From Massilia sp. Root133 (GTDB lineage Bacteria; Pseudomonadota; Gammaproteobacteria; Burkholderiales; Burkholderiaceae_D): DNA of 64,000 nt. The notes below the pieces were generated by a model. That model saw nothing but the letters and a program-made list of their open reading frames with translations, had not been told where the DNA came from and did no database searches. Shown one piece after another: positions 13,689 to 21,800 of the stretch (positions are counted from its first letter, which is position 1; each line of letters begins with the position of its first letter). Both the position numbers and the translations under genes were made by a program. The stretch is from the NCBI RefSeq assembly GCF_001426525.1, contig NZ_LMEW01000033.1, forward strand, positions 310,001 through 374,000. Reading direction: 5' to 3'.

Positions 13689-15586
13689 TTTATGGTCGAG
13701 CGATCGTTACCTTCAATTGCCCGATACGCCTGCTGGGGATCATTCGGCTCGTCCGGCCTCGTCATTGCCAACCTCCCATCCCGCATCAAAGGTCGCAAAT
13801 AGTTCTGCCGCACGACCTCAGGGTTGCGTTGCAACACCAGTGCCAACTCGTCGACCCGCCAAGCCCTCAGGCGGCACAACGCCACCACCAAGTCTTGCGT
13901 CTCCTGCGGCGGGTGGCGGCGGCCAATGCTCCCCAAGCGAGCCGCTAGGGAGCCGGGCAGGCCGTCCAATAAGGACGTGCGCGCGGCTTCGTTCTCTGCA
14001 TTAGCAGGGTTACTAGATAAGCTTTCGAGGTTGCTAGATAAGGCCGGGAGGTTACTAGATAAGGGCTGGGGGCTGCCAGATAAGATACCTAGGCCCAAGC
14101 GCTCAGCCGCTACATAGTAAGTGGCCGAGCCTCGACCTTTTTGCACCAGTAGCCCGGCGTCACGCAGACGGCGCAGGGCGGTGCTGGCAGTTAGCGTGTC
14201 CACTTTGGTCAGAGCACGGAAGTTAGCATTGTCAATGGCTCCGGCTTCGCGCACTACGATCAGGGCCTTGGCCTCGTCACTGCTGAGCTGTGCATCCTTG
14301 AACTGCGCTAGCCAAGCTACGTCATCCGCCCCTAGGAAGTGGTGGAAAAAGTACCGAGCCACGAACTGGTCATGTCCGCGGTCAGACTCAAACAGTGGCG
14401 GGGTCAGGCCCGCTTGCTCCATGGTTTCGCGCATCACACGGATGCCGCTGCCTTTCGTCTCGGCAAAGCGAGTTTCATGCAACACGCCAGCAATGCGGGG
14501 GTTACGAGGCTCGCTGCCGGGCTCGCCTAAGTGTTCGGGAGATTTGAGCGAGAAGCCAGGATTACGGATCTCCAGACGGTTGGCGTAGCGAATGATCTGT
14601 ACCGGGCTATGGCTACGATAACTGCGGTGCATCAAGGCGTTGACTAGGGCTTCGCGTATCACTCGCTGGGGGATCACCGGCTTGTCATGGCGTTGCAGGC
14701 CGCCCTCCTTGAGGTCAAAAGCTTTGGGCAGATCGTCCAGCACGGCCGCTTGGGCGCGCCGAATGAGGCGGAACATCGAATCACGAAGCTCAATGGTGTC
14801 GAAGCGGCGCTCAGGGTCTGGCACCCATTCACGACCGGGCACACGGATGTAATCCACCCGTGTCATAGGGAAGCATCGGCGTAATGCTTGGGGCTTGCCA
14901 AACATCATGATGCCCGCCACGGTGAGCCGCCAGATGGGCGGGTTGGTCTGGGTGTCTGGGGTGATACAACCCAACGCGCGCAATAGTTCTTCGTCGCTCC
15001 AGCGCAGCTCTTCGGCATCAGGGTTTGCGTCAGCACGAGATTGGCGGTAATCGGCCAAAGCTTCAGGAGATAAGTCTTCCAGCGTGGTGCCGGACACCAA
15101 GCCCGCATCAAAGCTTTCGCGCTGGCGGCCCTGGTAGAAGACGGCCATGTCGTCTTCGGTGCAGCGCTGATCGGTACTGCCGATGCGGCGGAAGGCTGCA
15201 CGCGGCAATCCCTGCGCCTTAAAAAATATCGGCTTGTCCTGTGGTTGCGCCTCAGGAACAAAGACTACGATGACGTTCTTACCCTGCACGTTCTCGGTAG
15301 AGATATCCACTCGCAAAGGAATATTGAAAACGTCACGGCATTGGTTGGCGATATCCGACGAAATCTTTTCCGGGTTCGTGATGCCTTCGACTTCATACGC
15401 AGGGAAAAGCGCCAGCTCTTCACGCACGACACCGAGTGCAAGCCATCCACCACCCATGCCGGGCTCGTTAGCGAACGCGCAGACGGTCTCAAGAATGGAT
15501 TTGCCAGCTTCAGAAGCACGCTTAGCCTCGATGCGCTCTTGTTCATCGAGAAGATTCAGGCTTTCAAGCAGTTCTATAGCAGTCAC
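13685..15586 (-). CDS. AlbA_2 (Schlafen-like) ATP-binding transcriptional regulator
   Basis: A 633-residue protein of the COG2865 type. I start it at the GTG at 15586, which has GGAG 7 bases upstream, rather than at the TTG at 15604. Residues about 10-130 are the AlbA_2/Schlafen domain (E-x-KR then SILETVCAFAN and GGGWLALGV). A GHKL-like ATP-binding region follows (RVIREALVNALMHRSY, then ETKGSGIRVMRE), then two winged-helix segments. Between the winged helices is a Ser/Asn-rich repeat encoded by a 21-bp tandem DNA repeat. Such proteins regulate genes or take part in anti-phage or plasmid-stability functions; which one applies here is not visible. Confidence 0.75.
   Translation of the reverse strand: MTAIELLESLNLLDEQERIEAKRASEAGKSILETVCAFANEPGMGGGWLALGVVREELALFPAYEVEGITNPEKISSDIANQCRDVFNIPLRVDISTENVQGKNVIVVFVPEAQPQDKPIFFKAQGLPRAAFRRIGSTDQRCTEDDMAVFYQGRQRESFDAGLVSGTTLEDLSPEALADYRQSRADANPDAEELRWSDEELLRALGCITPDTQTNPPIWRLTVAGIMMFGKPQALRRCFPMTRVDYIRVPGREWVPDPERRFDTIELRDSMFRLIRRAQAAVLDDLPKAFDLKEGGLQRHDKPVIPQRVIREALVNALMHRSYRSHSPVQIIRYANRLEIRNPGFSLKSPEHLGEPGSEPRNPRIAGVLHETRFAETKGSGIRVMRETMEQAGLTPPLFESDRGHDQFVARYFFHHFLGADDVAWLAQFKDAQLSSDEAKALIVVREAGAIDNANFRALTKVDTLTASTALRRLRDAGLLVQKGRGSATYYVAAERLGLGILSGSPQPLSSNLPALSSNLESLSSNPANAENEAARTSLLDGLPGSLAARLGSIGRRHPPQETQDLVVALCRLRAWRVDELALVLQRNPEVVRQNYLRPLMRDGRLAMTRPDEPNDPQQAYRAIEGNDRSTIN
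14008..14091. repeat. 4 x 21-bp tandem repeat in the AlbA_2 gene
   Basis: Copies begin at 14008, 14029, 14050 and 14071, each with the core GGTT(A/G)CTAGATAAG; the fourth is degenerate. On the coding (minus) strand each unit encodes LSSNL plus two variable residues. The in-frame unit length means copy number can change without breaking the gene. Confidence 0.75.
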
Positions 15587-15692
15587 GCGTTTTTCTCCAA
15601 GCAACCATCAATGTGACACAACCTAGCAAGTCTACCGCTTTTCTGAACTCGGCCGTAAAACCTACATGGTGCCTACACGAACCCCAGAAAGC

Positions 15693-15719
15693 AAAAAGCC
15701 CAACCGTGTAGGCTGGGCT
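15693..15719 (-). terminator. terminator of the tRNA-Thr gene
   Basis: On the minus strand AGCCCAGCC pairs with GGTTGGGCT (one G-T pair) around TACAC, followed directly by TTTTTGC. It lies 17 bases after the tRNA 3' end. A second inverted repeat, GCCTACACG (15671) with CGTGTAGGC (15705), overlaps it and would compete for pairing. Confidence 0.7.
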
Positions 15720-15735
15720 AAGTGCTTGATTCTAT

Positions 15736-15811
15736 TGGTGCCGGCTGCAGGACTCGAACCCGCCACCTGATGATTACAAATCAACTGCTCTACCTGATGA
15801 GCTAAGCCGGC
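15736..15811 (-). tRNA. tRNA-Thr (anticodon TGT), 3' CCA encoded
   Basis: The minus strand folds into a 76-base tRNA: acceptor stem GCCGGCT/AGCCGGC, D-arm GCTC/GAGC, anticodon loop TTTGTAA with anticodon TGT, T-arm GCGGG/CCTGC and an encoded CCA. The anticodon stem GTTGA/TCATC has one T-T mismatch at 28-42. The prophage-like element lies against its 3' end, the usual target of phage integration, so the right attachment site is probably within or just beyond this gene. Confidence 0.95.
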
Positions 15812-15823
15812 AATGTGGCCAGA

Positions 15824-15850
15824 ATTATACCCTTATTTGATCCGGGTCAA
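15824..15850 (-). promoter_or_regulatory. promoter of tRNA-Thr
   Basis: On the minus strand TTGACC (15845-15850) and a perfect TATAAT (15824-15829) are 15 bp apart, with the tRNA 5' end 13 bases beyond. The promoter overlaps the end of sspB. Confidence 0.6.
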
Positions 15851-16306
15851 CGTGGGGCGTCCACCTTTTTTGGGTGGTTCGTCATCGTCGTCGGGTACAT
15901 GCGACACCTCGGACGTCTTGGCCGGGACGGCAGCCAGGCCGGGAGCCGGGGCGGCTACCGGTTCCGGTGCGGGCGGGGGCAGGTCGGCGGCCGTCGTCGA
16001 CACGTCGAAGGCCATGCCCTGGCCGTTTTCGTTGGCGTAGATGGCCAGTACGTTGTGGACCGGGATGTACAGCTCGCGCGAGACGCCGTTGAAGCGCGCA
16101 CGGAAGGTGATCGCGTCGTTGTCCATTTTCAGCCCGGAGGTCGCGCCGTAGCTGATGTTCAGGATGATCTCACCCTTTTTCACGTATTCCATCGGAACCG
16201 TGGTGGTGGCGTCGACCTTGACGGCCAGGTAAGGCGTGTAGCCGCTGTCCGTACACCATTCGTAAATGGCACGCAGCAGGTACGGCTTGGTGGAGATGTC
16301 GGGCAT
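15833..16306 (-). CDS. sspB: ClpXP protease specificity-enhancing factor SspB
   Basis: A 157-residue protein. The N-terminal half (TKPYLLRAIYEWCTDSGYTPYLAV, then NISYGATSGLKM and FRARFNGVSREL) is the SspB fold that grips ssrA-tagged proteins. A disordered Pro/Ala/acidic linker follows and ends in GGRPTLTRIK, the ClpX-docking tail. SspB hands tagged polypeptides from stalled ribosomes to ClpXP. It lies 90 bp after sspA on the same strand, the standard sspAB pair. The C-terminal docking peptide is intact. Confidence 0.95.
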   Translation of the reverse strand: MPDISTKPYLLRAIYEWCTDSGYTPYLAVKVDATTTVPMEYVKKGEIILNISYGATSGLKMDNDAITFRARFNGVSRELYIPVHNVLAIYANENGQGMAFDVSTTAADLPPPAPEPVAAPAPGLAAVPAKTSEVSHVPDDDDEPPKKGGRPTLTRIK

Positions 16307-16396
16307 GGTGTGATCGGAATGATGCGAGATGTTACACGCCAGTGTACTTCGATTCGCCTGCGGCGGCGTAAACTGGCGTGCAACGGAGGTGGCGCT

Positions 16397-17008
16397 TTAA
16401 CGGCGCATCACCTTTTCGGACGGGGTCAGGGCTTCGATGTAGGCCGGACGCGAGAAGATGCGCTCGGCATACTTCATCAGCGGTGCCGCGGTCTTCGACA
16501 GTTCGATGCCGTAGTGATCCAGGCGCCACAGCAGCGGCGCGATGGCCACGTCCAGCATCGAGAACTCGTCGCCCAGCATGTACTTGTTCTTCAGGAACAG
16601 CGGAGCCAGCGTCGTCAGGCGGTCGCGGATTTCGGCGCGCGCCTTGTCGTGGCTCTTGTCGCCCACCTTGTTGCGCTCGTTTTCGAGCGTGTTGACGTGG
16701 ACGAACAATTCCTTCTCGAAGTTGAACAGCATCAGGCGGGCACGGGCGCGCATGAGCGGGTCGGCCGGCATCAGCTGCGGATGCGGAAAGCGCTCGTCGA
16801 TGTATTCGTTGATGATGTTCGATTCGTACAGAATCAGTTCGCGCTCGACCAGGATCGGCACCTGGCCGTACGGATTCATCGTCGAGATGTCCTCGGGCTT
16901 GTTGAACAAATCCACGTCGCGCACCTCGAAGTCCATGCCCTTTTCGAACAGGACCAGACGGCAGCGCTGGGAGAACGGGCACGTGGTGCCGGAGTAGAGA
17001 ACCATCAT
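16397..17008 (-). CDS. sspA: stringent starvation protein A (GST-fold)
   Basis: A 203-residue protein with a thioredoxin-like N-terminal domain (MVLYSGTTCPFSQRCRL, PYGQVPILV, ESNIINEYI) and an all-helical C-terminal domain, the glutathione-transferase fold of SspA. SspA binds RNA polymerase and helps cells survive starvation and acid. It follows petC by about 90 bp and precedes sspB, an order typical of betaproteobacteria. Two adjacent ATG codons (17008 and 17005) can serve as start. It is probably not an active transferase. Confidence 0.9.
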   Translation of the reverse strand: MMVLYSGTTCPFSQRCRLVLFEKGMDFEVRDVDLFNKPEDISTMNPYGQVPILVERELILYESNIINEYIDERFPHPQLMPADPLMRARARLMLFNFEKELFVHVNTLENERNKVGDKSHDKARAEIRDRLTTLAPLFLKNKYMLGDEFSMLDVAIAPLLWRLDHYGIELSKTAAPLMKYAERIFSRPAYIEALTPSEKVMRR

Positions 17009-17098
17009 GGTTTATAGTTCCTTCAAGAAACAAAGGGGTGAAGCGCCAGGCGGCTCACCCCGAATAGACATTGCCCGCATTATAACCGGGCAATCAAC

Positions 17099-17863
17099 TC
17101 ACTTTACGTCTTTCCAATAAGAAGCATTCAACGACCAGGCAAGGAAAGCGAATAATGCGAGGAAAATCACGACGATCGCGCCCAGGCGCTTGCGAAAATC
17201 GCGCGCCGGTTCTGCCATCCAGTCCATGAATCCGACCAGGTCGGCCACCTGCGTATCGAATTCCTGCTGACTCAGGGTGCCCGGGGTCACCTGCTCGAAG
17301 CCGGCGAAGCGGTGCACGGTCTTGCCCGGCTCGTGCGGATCCGGTTCCTCGACCATCTTGACCGTGCGCACACCCTGCAATTGCCACAGCACGTGCGGCA
17401 TGGCGACGTTCGGCACGACCAGGTTGTTCCAGCCGGTCGGACGGGCGTCGTCCTTGTAGAAAGTGCGCAGGTACGTGTAGATGTAGTCGGGGCCGGACCC
17501 AGCGCTCGAGGCGCGCGCGCGCGTGATCACCGACAGGTCCGGCGGCACGGCGCCGAACCAGGATTTCGCATCCGCGGGACGCATCGCAATCGTCATCAGG
17601 TCGCCCACCTTCTCGCCCGAGAACAGCAAGTTGTTCTTGATCTGGTCTTCGCTCAAACCCAGATCGCGCAGACGATTGTAGCGCATCGACGATGCGGAAT
17701 GGCAGTTCAGGCAGTAGTTGACGAACAGCTTGGCGCCGTTTTGCAGCGACGCCATGTCGGTGCGTTCCGGCGCCCGGTCGAGCGCGACCGTCCCTTCGTT
17801 CGCGAACACGAATCCCGGCAGCAGGGCCAGGACCGCGAGCAGTTTTTTCGAGAAAAACATCAT
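17099..17863 (-). CDS. petC: cytochrome c1 of the bc1 complex
   Basis: A 254-residue protein. I start it at 17863, where a signal peptide (FFSKKLLAVLALLPGFVFA) begins and AAGGAC lies upstream; the longer frame reads into petB. The haem attachment site is CLNCH, about residue 50. A conserved P-D-L-S-V and the Met-ligand region follow, and the C-terminus ends in one membrane anchor (AIVVIFLALFAFLAWSL). Cytochrome c1 takes electrons from the Rieske protein and passes them to soluble cytochrome c. It is the third gene of petABC, 26 bp after petB. Confidence 0.95.
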   Translation of the reverse strand: MMFFSKKLLAVLALLPGFVFANEGTVALDRAPERTDMASLQNGAKLFVNYCLNCHSASSMRYNRLRDLGLSEDQIKNNLLFSGEKVGDLMTIAMRPADAKSWFGAVPPDLSVITRARASSAGSGPDYIYTYLRTFYKDDARPTGWNNLVVPNVAMPHVLWQLQGVRTVKMVEEPDPHEPGKTVHRFAGFEQVTPGTLSQQEFDTQVADLVGFMDWMAEPARDFRKRLGAIVVIFLALFAFLAWSLNASYWKDVK

Positions 17864-17889
17864 GGTTGTCCTTTGGCTAGTTTCCGGAA

Positions 17890-19305
17890 TCAATGCGGGG
17901 TGAACGTGACACGCTTCGGTACCGGCTTGAACCGGCCCATTGCGCTCCACCACGGCATCAGGAGGAAGAAGCTAAAGTACAGCAGCGTGCAGGCCTGGGC
18001 GAGCAGCGTGTAGGCCGGGGTCGGCAGCTGGGTGCCGAGGTAGCCGAGCGTCAGGAACGCGACGAAGAACACGGCGTACACGTATTTGTGCCAGCCCGGG
18101 CGGTAGCGGATCGATTTCACCGGCGAATGGTCCAGCCACGGCAGCAGGGCCAGGATCACGACGGCCGAGCCGAACAGCACGACACCCCAGAATTTCGCAT
18201 CCAGCACTTGCGGCAGCATGCCGATCTCGGCCAGGATGGCGACGACGGTGATCGCGACCTTGGTCTTGTACGACAGGCGCGAACGCAGCCAGATGAACAC
18301 GACGTACGCGGCAATGCCGGCCATCACGACCCACATGAAGTCGGACGTCGTCGCGCGCAGCACCGAGTAGAACGGCGTGAAGTACCAGGTCGGCGCAATG
18401 TGCGGCGGAGTCTTGAGCGAGTCGGCGGGCAGGAAGTTGTTGTATTCCAGGAAGTAGCCGCCCATCTCAGGCGCGAAGAACACGACGGCGCTGTAGATCA
18501 GCAGGAAGGCCGACACGCCGAACAGGTCCTTCGTCGTGTAGTACGGGTGCGAGGGGATCGTGTCGACGCCGTGGCCGTCCGGGCCCAGGTTTTCCTTGAC
18601 CTCGATGCCGTCCGGATTGTTCGAACCCACTTCGTGCAGCGCGATCAGGTGGGCGGCGACGAGGCCCAGCAGCACCAGCGGGATCGCGATCACGTGGAAG
18701 GCGAAGAAGCGGTTCAGCGTGGCGTCCGACACGACGTAGTCGCCGCGGATCCACAGCGACAGGTCCGGGCCGATGAACGGGATGGCGCTGAACAGGTTGA
18801 CGATCACCTGGGCGCCCCAGTACGACATCTGGCCCCACGGCAGCAGGTAGCCGAAGAACGCCTCGGCCATCAGGCACAGGAAGATCGCGAAGCCGAACAG
18901 CCAGATCAGCTCGCGCGGCTTGCGGTACGAGCCGTACAGCAGGCCGCGGGTCATGTGCAGGTAGACGACGATGAAGAAGGCCGATGCGCCGGTCGAGTGC
19001 ATGTAGCGCACGAGCCAGCCCCACGGGACTTCGCGCATGATGTATTCGACGGAACCGAACGCGAGGTTGGCGTCCGGCTTGTAGTGCATGGTCAGGAAGA
19101 TGCCGGTGACGATCTGCAGCACGAGCACCAGCATGGCCAGCGAGCCGAACAGGTACCAGATGTTGAAGTTCTTCGGGGCATAGTAGCGGCCCCACTGGTC
19201 GTTCCACAGCTTGGACAGCGGGAAGCGGTCGTCGACCCAGGCGAGGGCCTTGTGGCTTTTCGGCGCGTCGGCCGGGAGTTTGGTGTCCTTGAACGCTGCG
19301 CCCAT
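17890..19305 (-). CDS. petB: cytochrome b of the bc1 complex
   Basis: A 471-residue membrane protein with eight to nine hydrophobic segments. The helices carry the two His pairs that bind haem bL and bH (GWLVRYMHSTGAS, RFFAFHVIAIPL and TILH-type positions), and PEW-like quinol-site residues occur as PTWYFTPFY. It oxidises ubiquinol and recycles electrons across the membrane. It starts 1 base after the petA stop and is followed by petC. Length and topology are normal for a bacterial cytochrome b with an extended C-terminus. Confidence 0.95.
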   Translation of the reverse strand: MGAAFKDTKLPADAPKSHKALAWVDDRFPLSKLWNDQWGRYYAPKNFNIWYLFGSLAMLVLVLQIVTGIFLTMHYKPDANLAFGSVEYIMREVPWGWLVRYMHSTGASAFFIVVYLHMTRGLLYGSYRKPRELIWLFGFAIFLCLMAEAFFGYLLPWGQMSYWGAQVIVNLFSAIPFIGPDLSLWIRGDYVVSDATLNRFFAFHVIAIPLVLLGLVAAHLIALHEVGSNNPDGIEVKENLGPDGHGVDTIPSHPYYTTKDLFGVSAFLLIYSAVVFFAPEMGGYFLEYNNFLPADSLKTPPHIAPTWYFTPFYSVLRATTSDFMWVVMAGIAAYVVFIWLRSRLSYKTKVAITVVAILAEIGMLPQVLDAKFWGVVLFGSAVVILALLPWLDHSPVKSIRYRPGWHKYVYAVFFVAFLTLGYLGTQLPTPAYTLLAQACTLLYFSFFLLMPWWSAMGRFKPVPKRVTFTPH

Positions 19306-19306
19306 C

Positions 19307-19921
19307 TTATGCCTCGCCTTTCTCGTCTTTGCCGATCAAGATCTTGTTGTCGGACAGGTACATGTACGGAGGAACATCGAGGTTGGCAGGGGCCGGCTTG
19401 TTCTTGAAGACGCGGCCCGACAGGTCGAATGTGGAACCGTGGCAGGGGCAGAGGAAGCCGCCGTGCCAGTCGTCCGGCAGGTTCGGCTGGGGACCTTCGG
19501 TAAAGCGGGCGGAGGGCGAGCAGCCCAGGTGGGAGCAGATGCCGACGACGACGAGCACTTCCTTGTGCTTGTCGTAGGCGCGGAATTCGTTCTTCGCGTA
19601 TGCCGGCACCGGCATTTGATAGGGTTTATCGGAATTCGGATCGGCAACGAGGTTGTCGTTCTTCGGCAAACTGGCCAACATTTCGGGAGTGCGGCGGAGG
19701 ATCCACACGGGCTTGCCGCGCCATTCCACGACTTTCAGTTCACCCGGTTTAACATCGGAAATATCCGCTTCGACCGGAGCACCGGCCGCCTTCGCTCGTT
19801 CCGAGGGCTGCAACGTACTGACCAGCACCCCGGCCGTTGAAACACCGACAACGCCACCCGCCGCGCATGTAGCCACGAGCAAGCCTCGCCGGCCTGAATC
19901 GACCTGCTTCTCATTACTCAT
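19307..19921 (-). CDS. petA: Rieske iron-sulphur subunit of the bc1 complex
   Basis: A 204-residue protein starting MSNEKQVDSGRRGLLVATC at 19921; the longer frame from 19993 overlaps promoter sequence. A twin-arginine signal (SGRRGLLVAT) precedes the membrane anchor. The [2Fe-2S] ligands are in CSHLGC and CPCHGS, both complete. Rieske proteins carry electrons from ubiquinol to cytochrome c1. First gene of petABC. A TATAAT on the minus strand at 20000-20005 is a possible -10 box. Confidence 0.95.
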   Translation of the reverse strand: MSNEKQVDSGRRGLLVATCAAGGVVGVSTAGVLVSTLQPSERAKAAGAPVEADISDVKPGELKVVEWRGKPVWILRRTPEMLASLPKNDNLVADPNSDKPYQMPVPAYAKNEFRAYDKHKEVLVVVGICSHLGCSPSARFTEGPQPNLPDDWHGGFLCPCHGSTFDLSGRVFKNKPAPANLDVPPYMYLSDNKILIGKDEKGEA

Positions 19922-20112
19922 ACCAACTCCATTCGTCAAATGCGAAATGTTGCAATGCAATACGTTGCAAACCAGTAAAAGGCTTTTTTGCAACAGTCGA
20001 TTATAGGTGAACAGTTTTGCAAATTAAAGAAAAAACGTTTGCCGTGTCAGGCGGCATCCCAAAACGCCCGTTTTTGACTTGGACCGCTTGACCACATGGA
20101 TATCTCCCTGGA

Positions 20113-20140
20113 TTGGATTGCCCCACGTTTCCTGTATCAT
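20113..20140 (+). promoter_or_regulatory. promoter of mscL
   Basis: TTGGAT (20113-20118) and TATCAT (20135-20140), 16 bp apart, lie 46 bases before the mscL start, followed by an AGGGAGG ribosome site. Confidence 0.5.
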
Positions 20141-20186
20141 CGCTGTGAACCTGACAAGGTTTTAAAAAACACAAGGGAGGTCCGTG

Positions 20187-20621
20187 ATGGCTATGCTGGA
20201 AGAGTTCAAGAAATTTGCGATGAAGGGTAACGTCGTCGACCTGGCGGTCGGCGTGATCATCGGCGGTGCGTTCGGACGCATCGTCGATTCGCTCGTGCAG
20301 GACGTCATCATGCCCCCGATCGGCAAGCTGTTCGGCGGCCTCGATTTCGCCAGCTACTACATCCCGCTCAACGGCCAGGCGTACGGCCTGCCGCTGGCCG
20401 AGGCCAAGAAGGCCGGCGCCGTGCTCGCCTACGGTAATTTCTTCACGATCCTGCTGAACTTCGTGATCCTGGCCTTCGTCATCTTCCAGATGGTGCGCCT
20501 GATGAACCGCATGCGTGCGCCGTTCACCAAAGCGGAAGAAGAGAAAGAGGCGGCCGCGGCGGTAGCAGTATCGGAAGAGGTCGTGCTGCTCCGTGAAATC
20601 CGCGATTCGCTGAAACGCTGA
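20187..20621 (+). CDS. mscL: large-conductance mechanosensitive channel MscL
   Basis: A 144-residue protein; ATG at 20187 with GGGAGG upstream (a GTG at 20184 is also possible). It has the signature MLEEFKKFAMKGNVVDLAVGVIIGGAFGRIV (shortened here), the first pore helix with its Gly-x-x-Gly packing, a periplasmic loop of usual length, a second helix and a charged cytoplasmic bundle ending VVLLREIRDSLKR. The pentameric channel opens under membrane tension and releases solutes in hypo-osmotic shock. It is followed 16 bp later by a DegS-like protease. Confidence 0.95.
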   Translation: MAMLEEFKKFAMKGNVVDLAVGVIIGGAFGRIVDSLVQDVIMPPIGKLFGGLDFASYYIPLNGQAYGLPLAEAKKAGAVLAYGNFFTILLNFVILAFVIFQMVRLMNRMRAPFTKAEEEKEAAAAVAVSEEVVLLREIRDSLKR

Positions 20622-20637
20622 ACACAGGAGTTCCCCG

Positions 20638-21774
20638 ATGCGCCGCTACTGGCTGCTGTTCGCGCAAACCGTCACGATCGCCCTCGGCATCTATATCGTG
20701 ATCGCGGCGCTGCGGCCGGCGTGGACGGGGCGCGCGCCGACCCAGGTCGGCGGGGTGGTGCCCGTGCTGCAGGCGCCCGGCGGCGGTCCGGCGCCGGCCA
20801 GCTACCGCGACGCGGCCGGCCGCGCGATGCCGGCCGTCGTCAACATTCTCACCAGCAAGGCGTTGCGCGAAACGCATCCGCTGCTGAAGGATCCATTTTT
20901 CAAACGGTTTTTCGGCGACAAGATGCCGCCGCAGGAACAGATGGCCAGCCTGGGCTCCGGCGTGATCGTCAGCGGCAACGGCTATATCCTGACCAATTAC
21001 CACGTGGTGGAAGGCGCCGACGAGATCGAGGTCGGCCTGGCCGACGGGCGCAAGGCGGCCGCCAGCATCGTCGGGACCGATCCGGAAACAGACCTCGCCG
21101 TCATCCGCATCAAAGCGGATAAATTGCCCGTGATCGTGCTGGGCGACCCCGAGCAGGCGCGCGTGGGCGACGTCGTGCTCGCGATCGGCAATCCGTTCGG
21201 CGTGGGCCAGACCGTTACCCTCGGCATCATCTCGGCGCTGGGCCGCAACAACCTGCACATCAACCACTTCGAGAACTTCATACAGACGGATGCCGCCATC
21301 AACTTCGGCAACTCGGGCGGCGCGCTCGTCGATACGCGCGGCAACCTGCTGGGCATCAACTCGGCCATTTATTCGCAGACGGGCGGTTCGGTCGGCATCG
21401 GCTTCGCGATTCCCGTGTCGACGGCGAAGACCGTGCTCGATTCCATCATCAAGCATGGCCAGGTCGTGCGTGGCTGGATCGGCGTCGAATCGCAGGACAT
21501 CACGCCCGAACTGGCCGACAGCTTCGGCCTCCCGCGCGACCGCGGCGCCATCATCGCCGGCGTCGTGCGCGGCGGACCGGCCGACCGCGCCGGCATGCGC
21601 CCGGGCGATATCCTGCTGGCCGTGGAAGGCAAGAAAGTCGGCAGCACCAATGACATGATGAACCTCATCGCCGACCTGCCGCCCGGCGGCAAGGCGCAGA
21701 TGACGGTCATGCGCAAGAACCGCGAGACGACCATCGCCGTGACCGTCGGCCGCCGTCCGCGCCAGACGCCCTGA
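20638..21774 (+). CDS. HtrA/DegS-like serine protease, membrane anchored
   Basis: A 378-residue protein with an N-terminal signal anchor (LLFAQTVTIALGIYIVIAAL) and no cleavage site I trust. The trypsin-like domain shows His in TNYHVVEGA, Asp in ETDLAVIRI and Ser in NFGNSGGALVD. A single PDZ domain follows (residues about 270-370: IAGVVRGGPADRAGMRPGDILLAV, abbreviated). One PDZ and a membrane anchor fit DegS rather than DegP, which has two. DegS cleaves an anti-sigma factor when outer-membrane proteins misfold; a general quality-control role is the alternative. Confidence 0.85.
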   Translation: MRRYWLLFAQTVTIALGIYIVIAALRPAWTGRAPTQVGGVVPVLQAPGGGPAPASYRDAAGRAMPAVVNILTSKALRETHPLLKDPFFKRFFGDKMPPQEQMASLGSGVIVSGNGYILTNYHVVEGADEIEVGLADGRKAAASIVGTDPETDLAVIRIKADKLPVIVLGDPEQARVGDVVLAIGNPFGVGQTVTLGIISALGRNNLHINHFENFIQTDAAINFGNSGGALVDTRGNLLGINSAIYSQTGGSVGIGFAIPVSTAKTVLDSIIKHGQVVRGWIGVESQDITPELADSFGLPRDRGAIIAGVVRGGPADRAGMRPGDILLAVEGKKVGSTNDMMNLIADLPPGGKAQMTVMRKNRETTIAVTVGRRPRQTP

Positions 21775-21800
21775 ATATTTGGACTCATTTTGGACCCCTT

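Noticed and set aside
17893..19407. Long plus-strand frame opposite petB
   Set aside because: Antisense to cytochrome b; composition is Arg/Val/His-rich without any domain.
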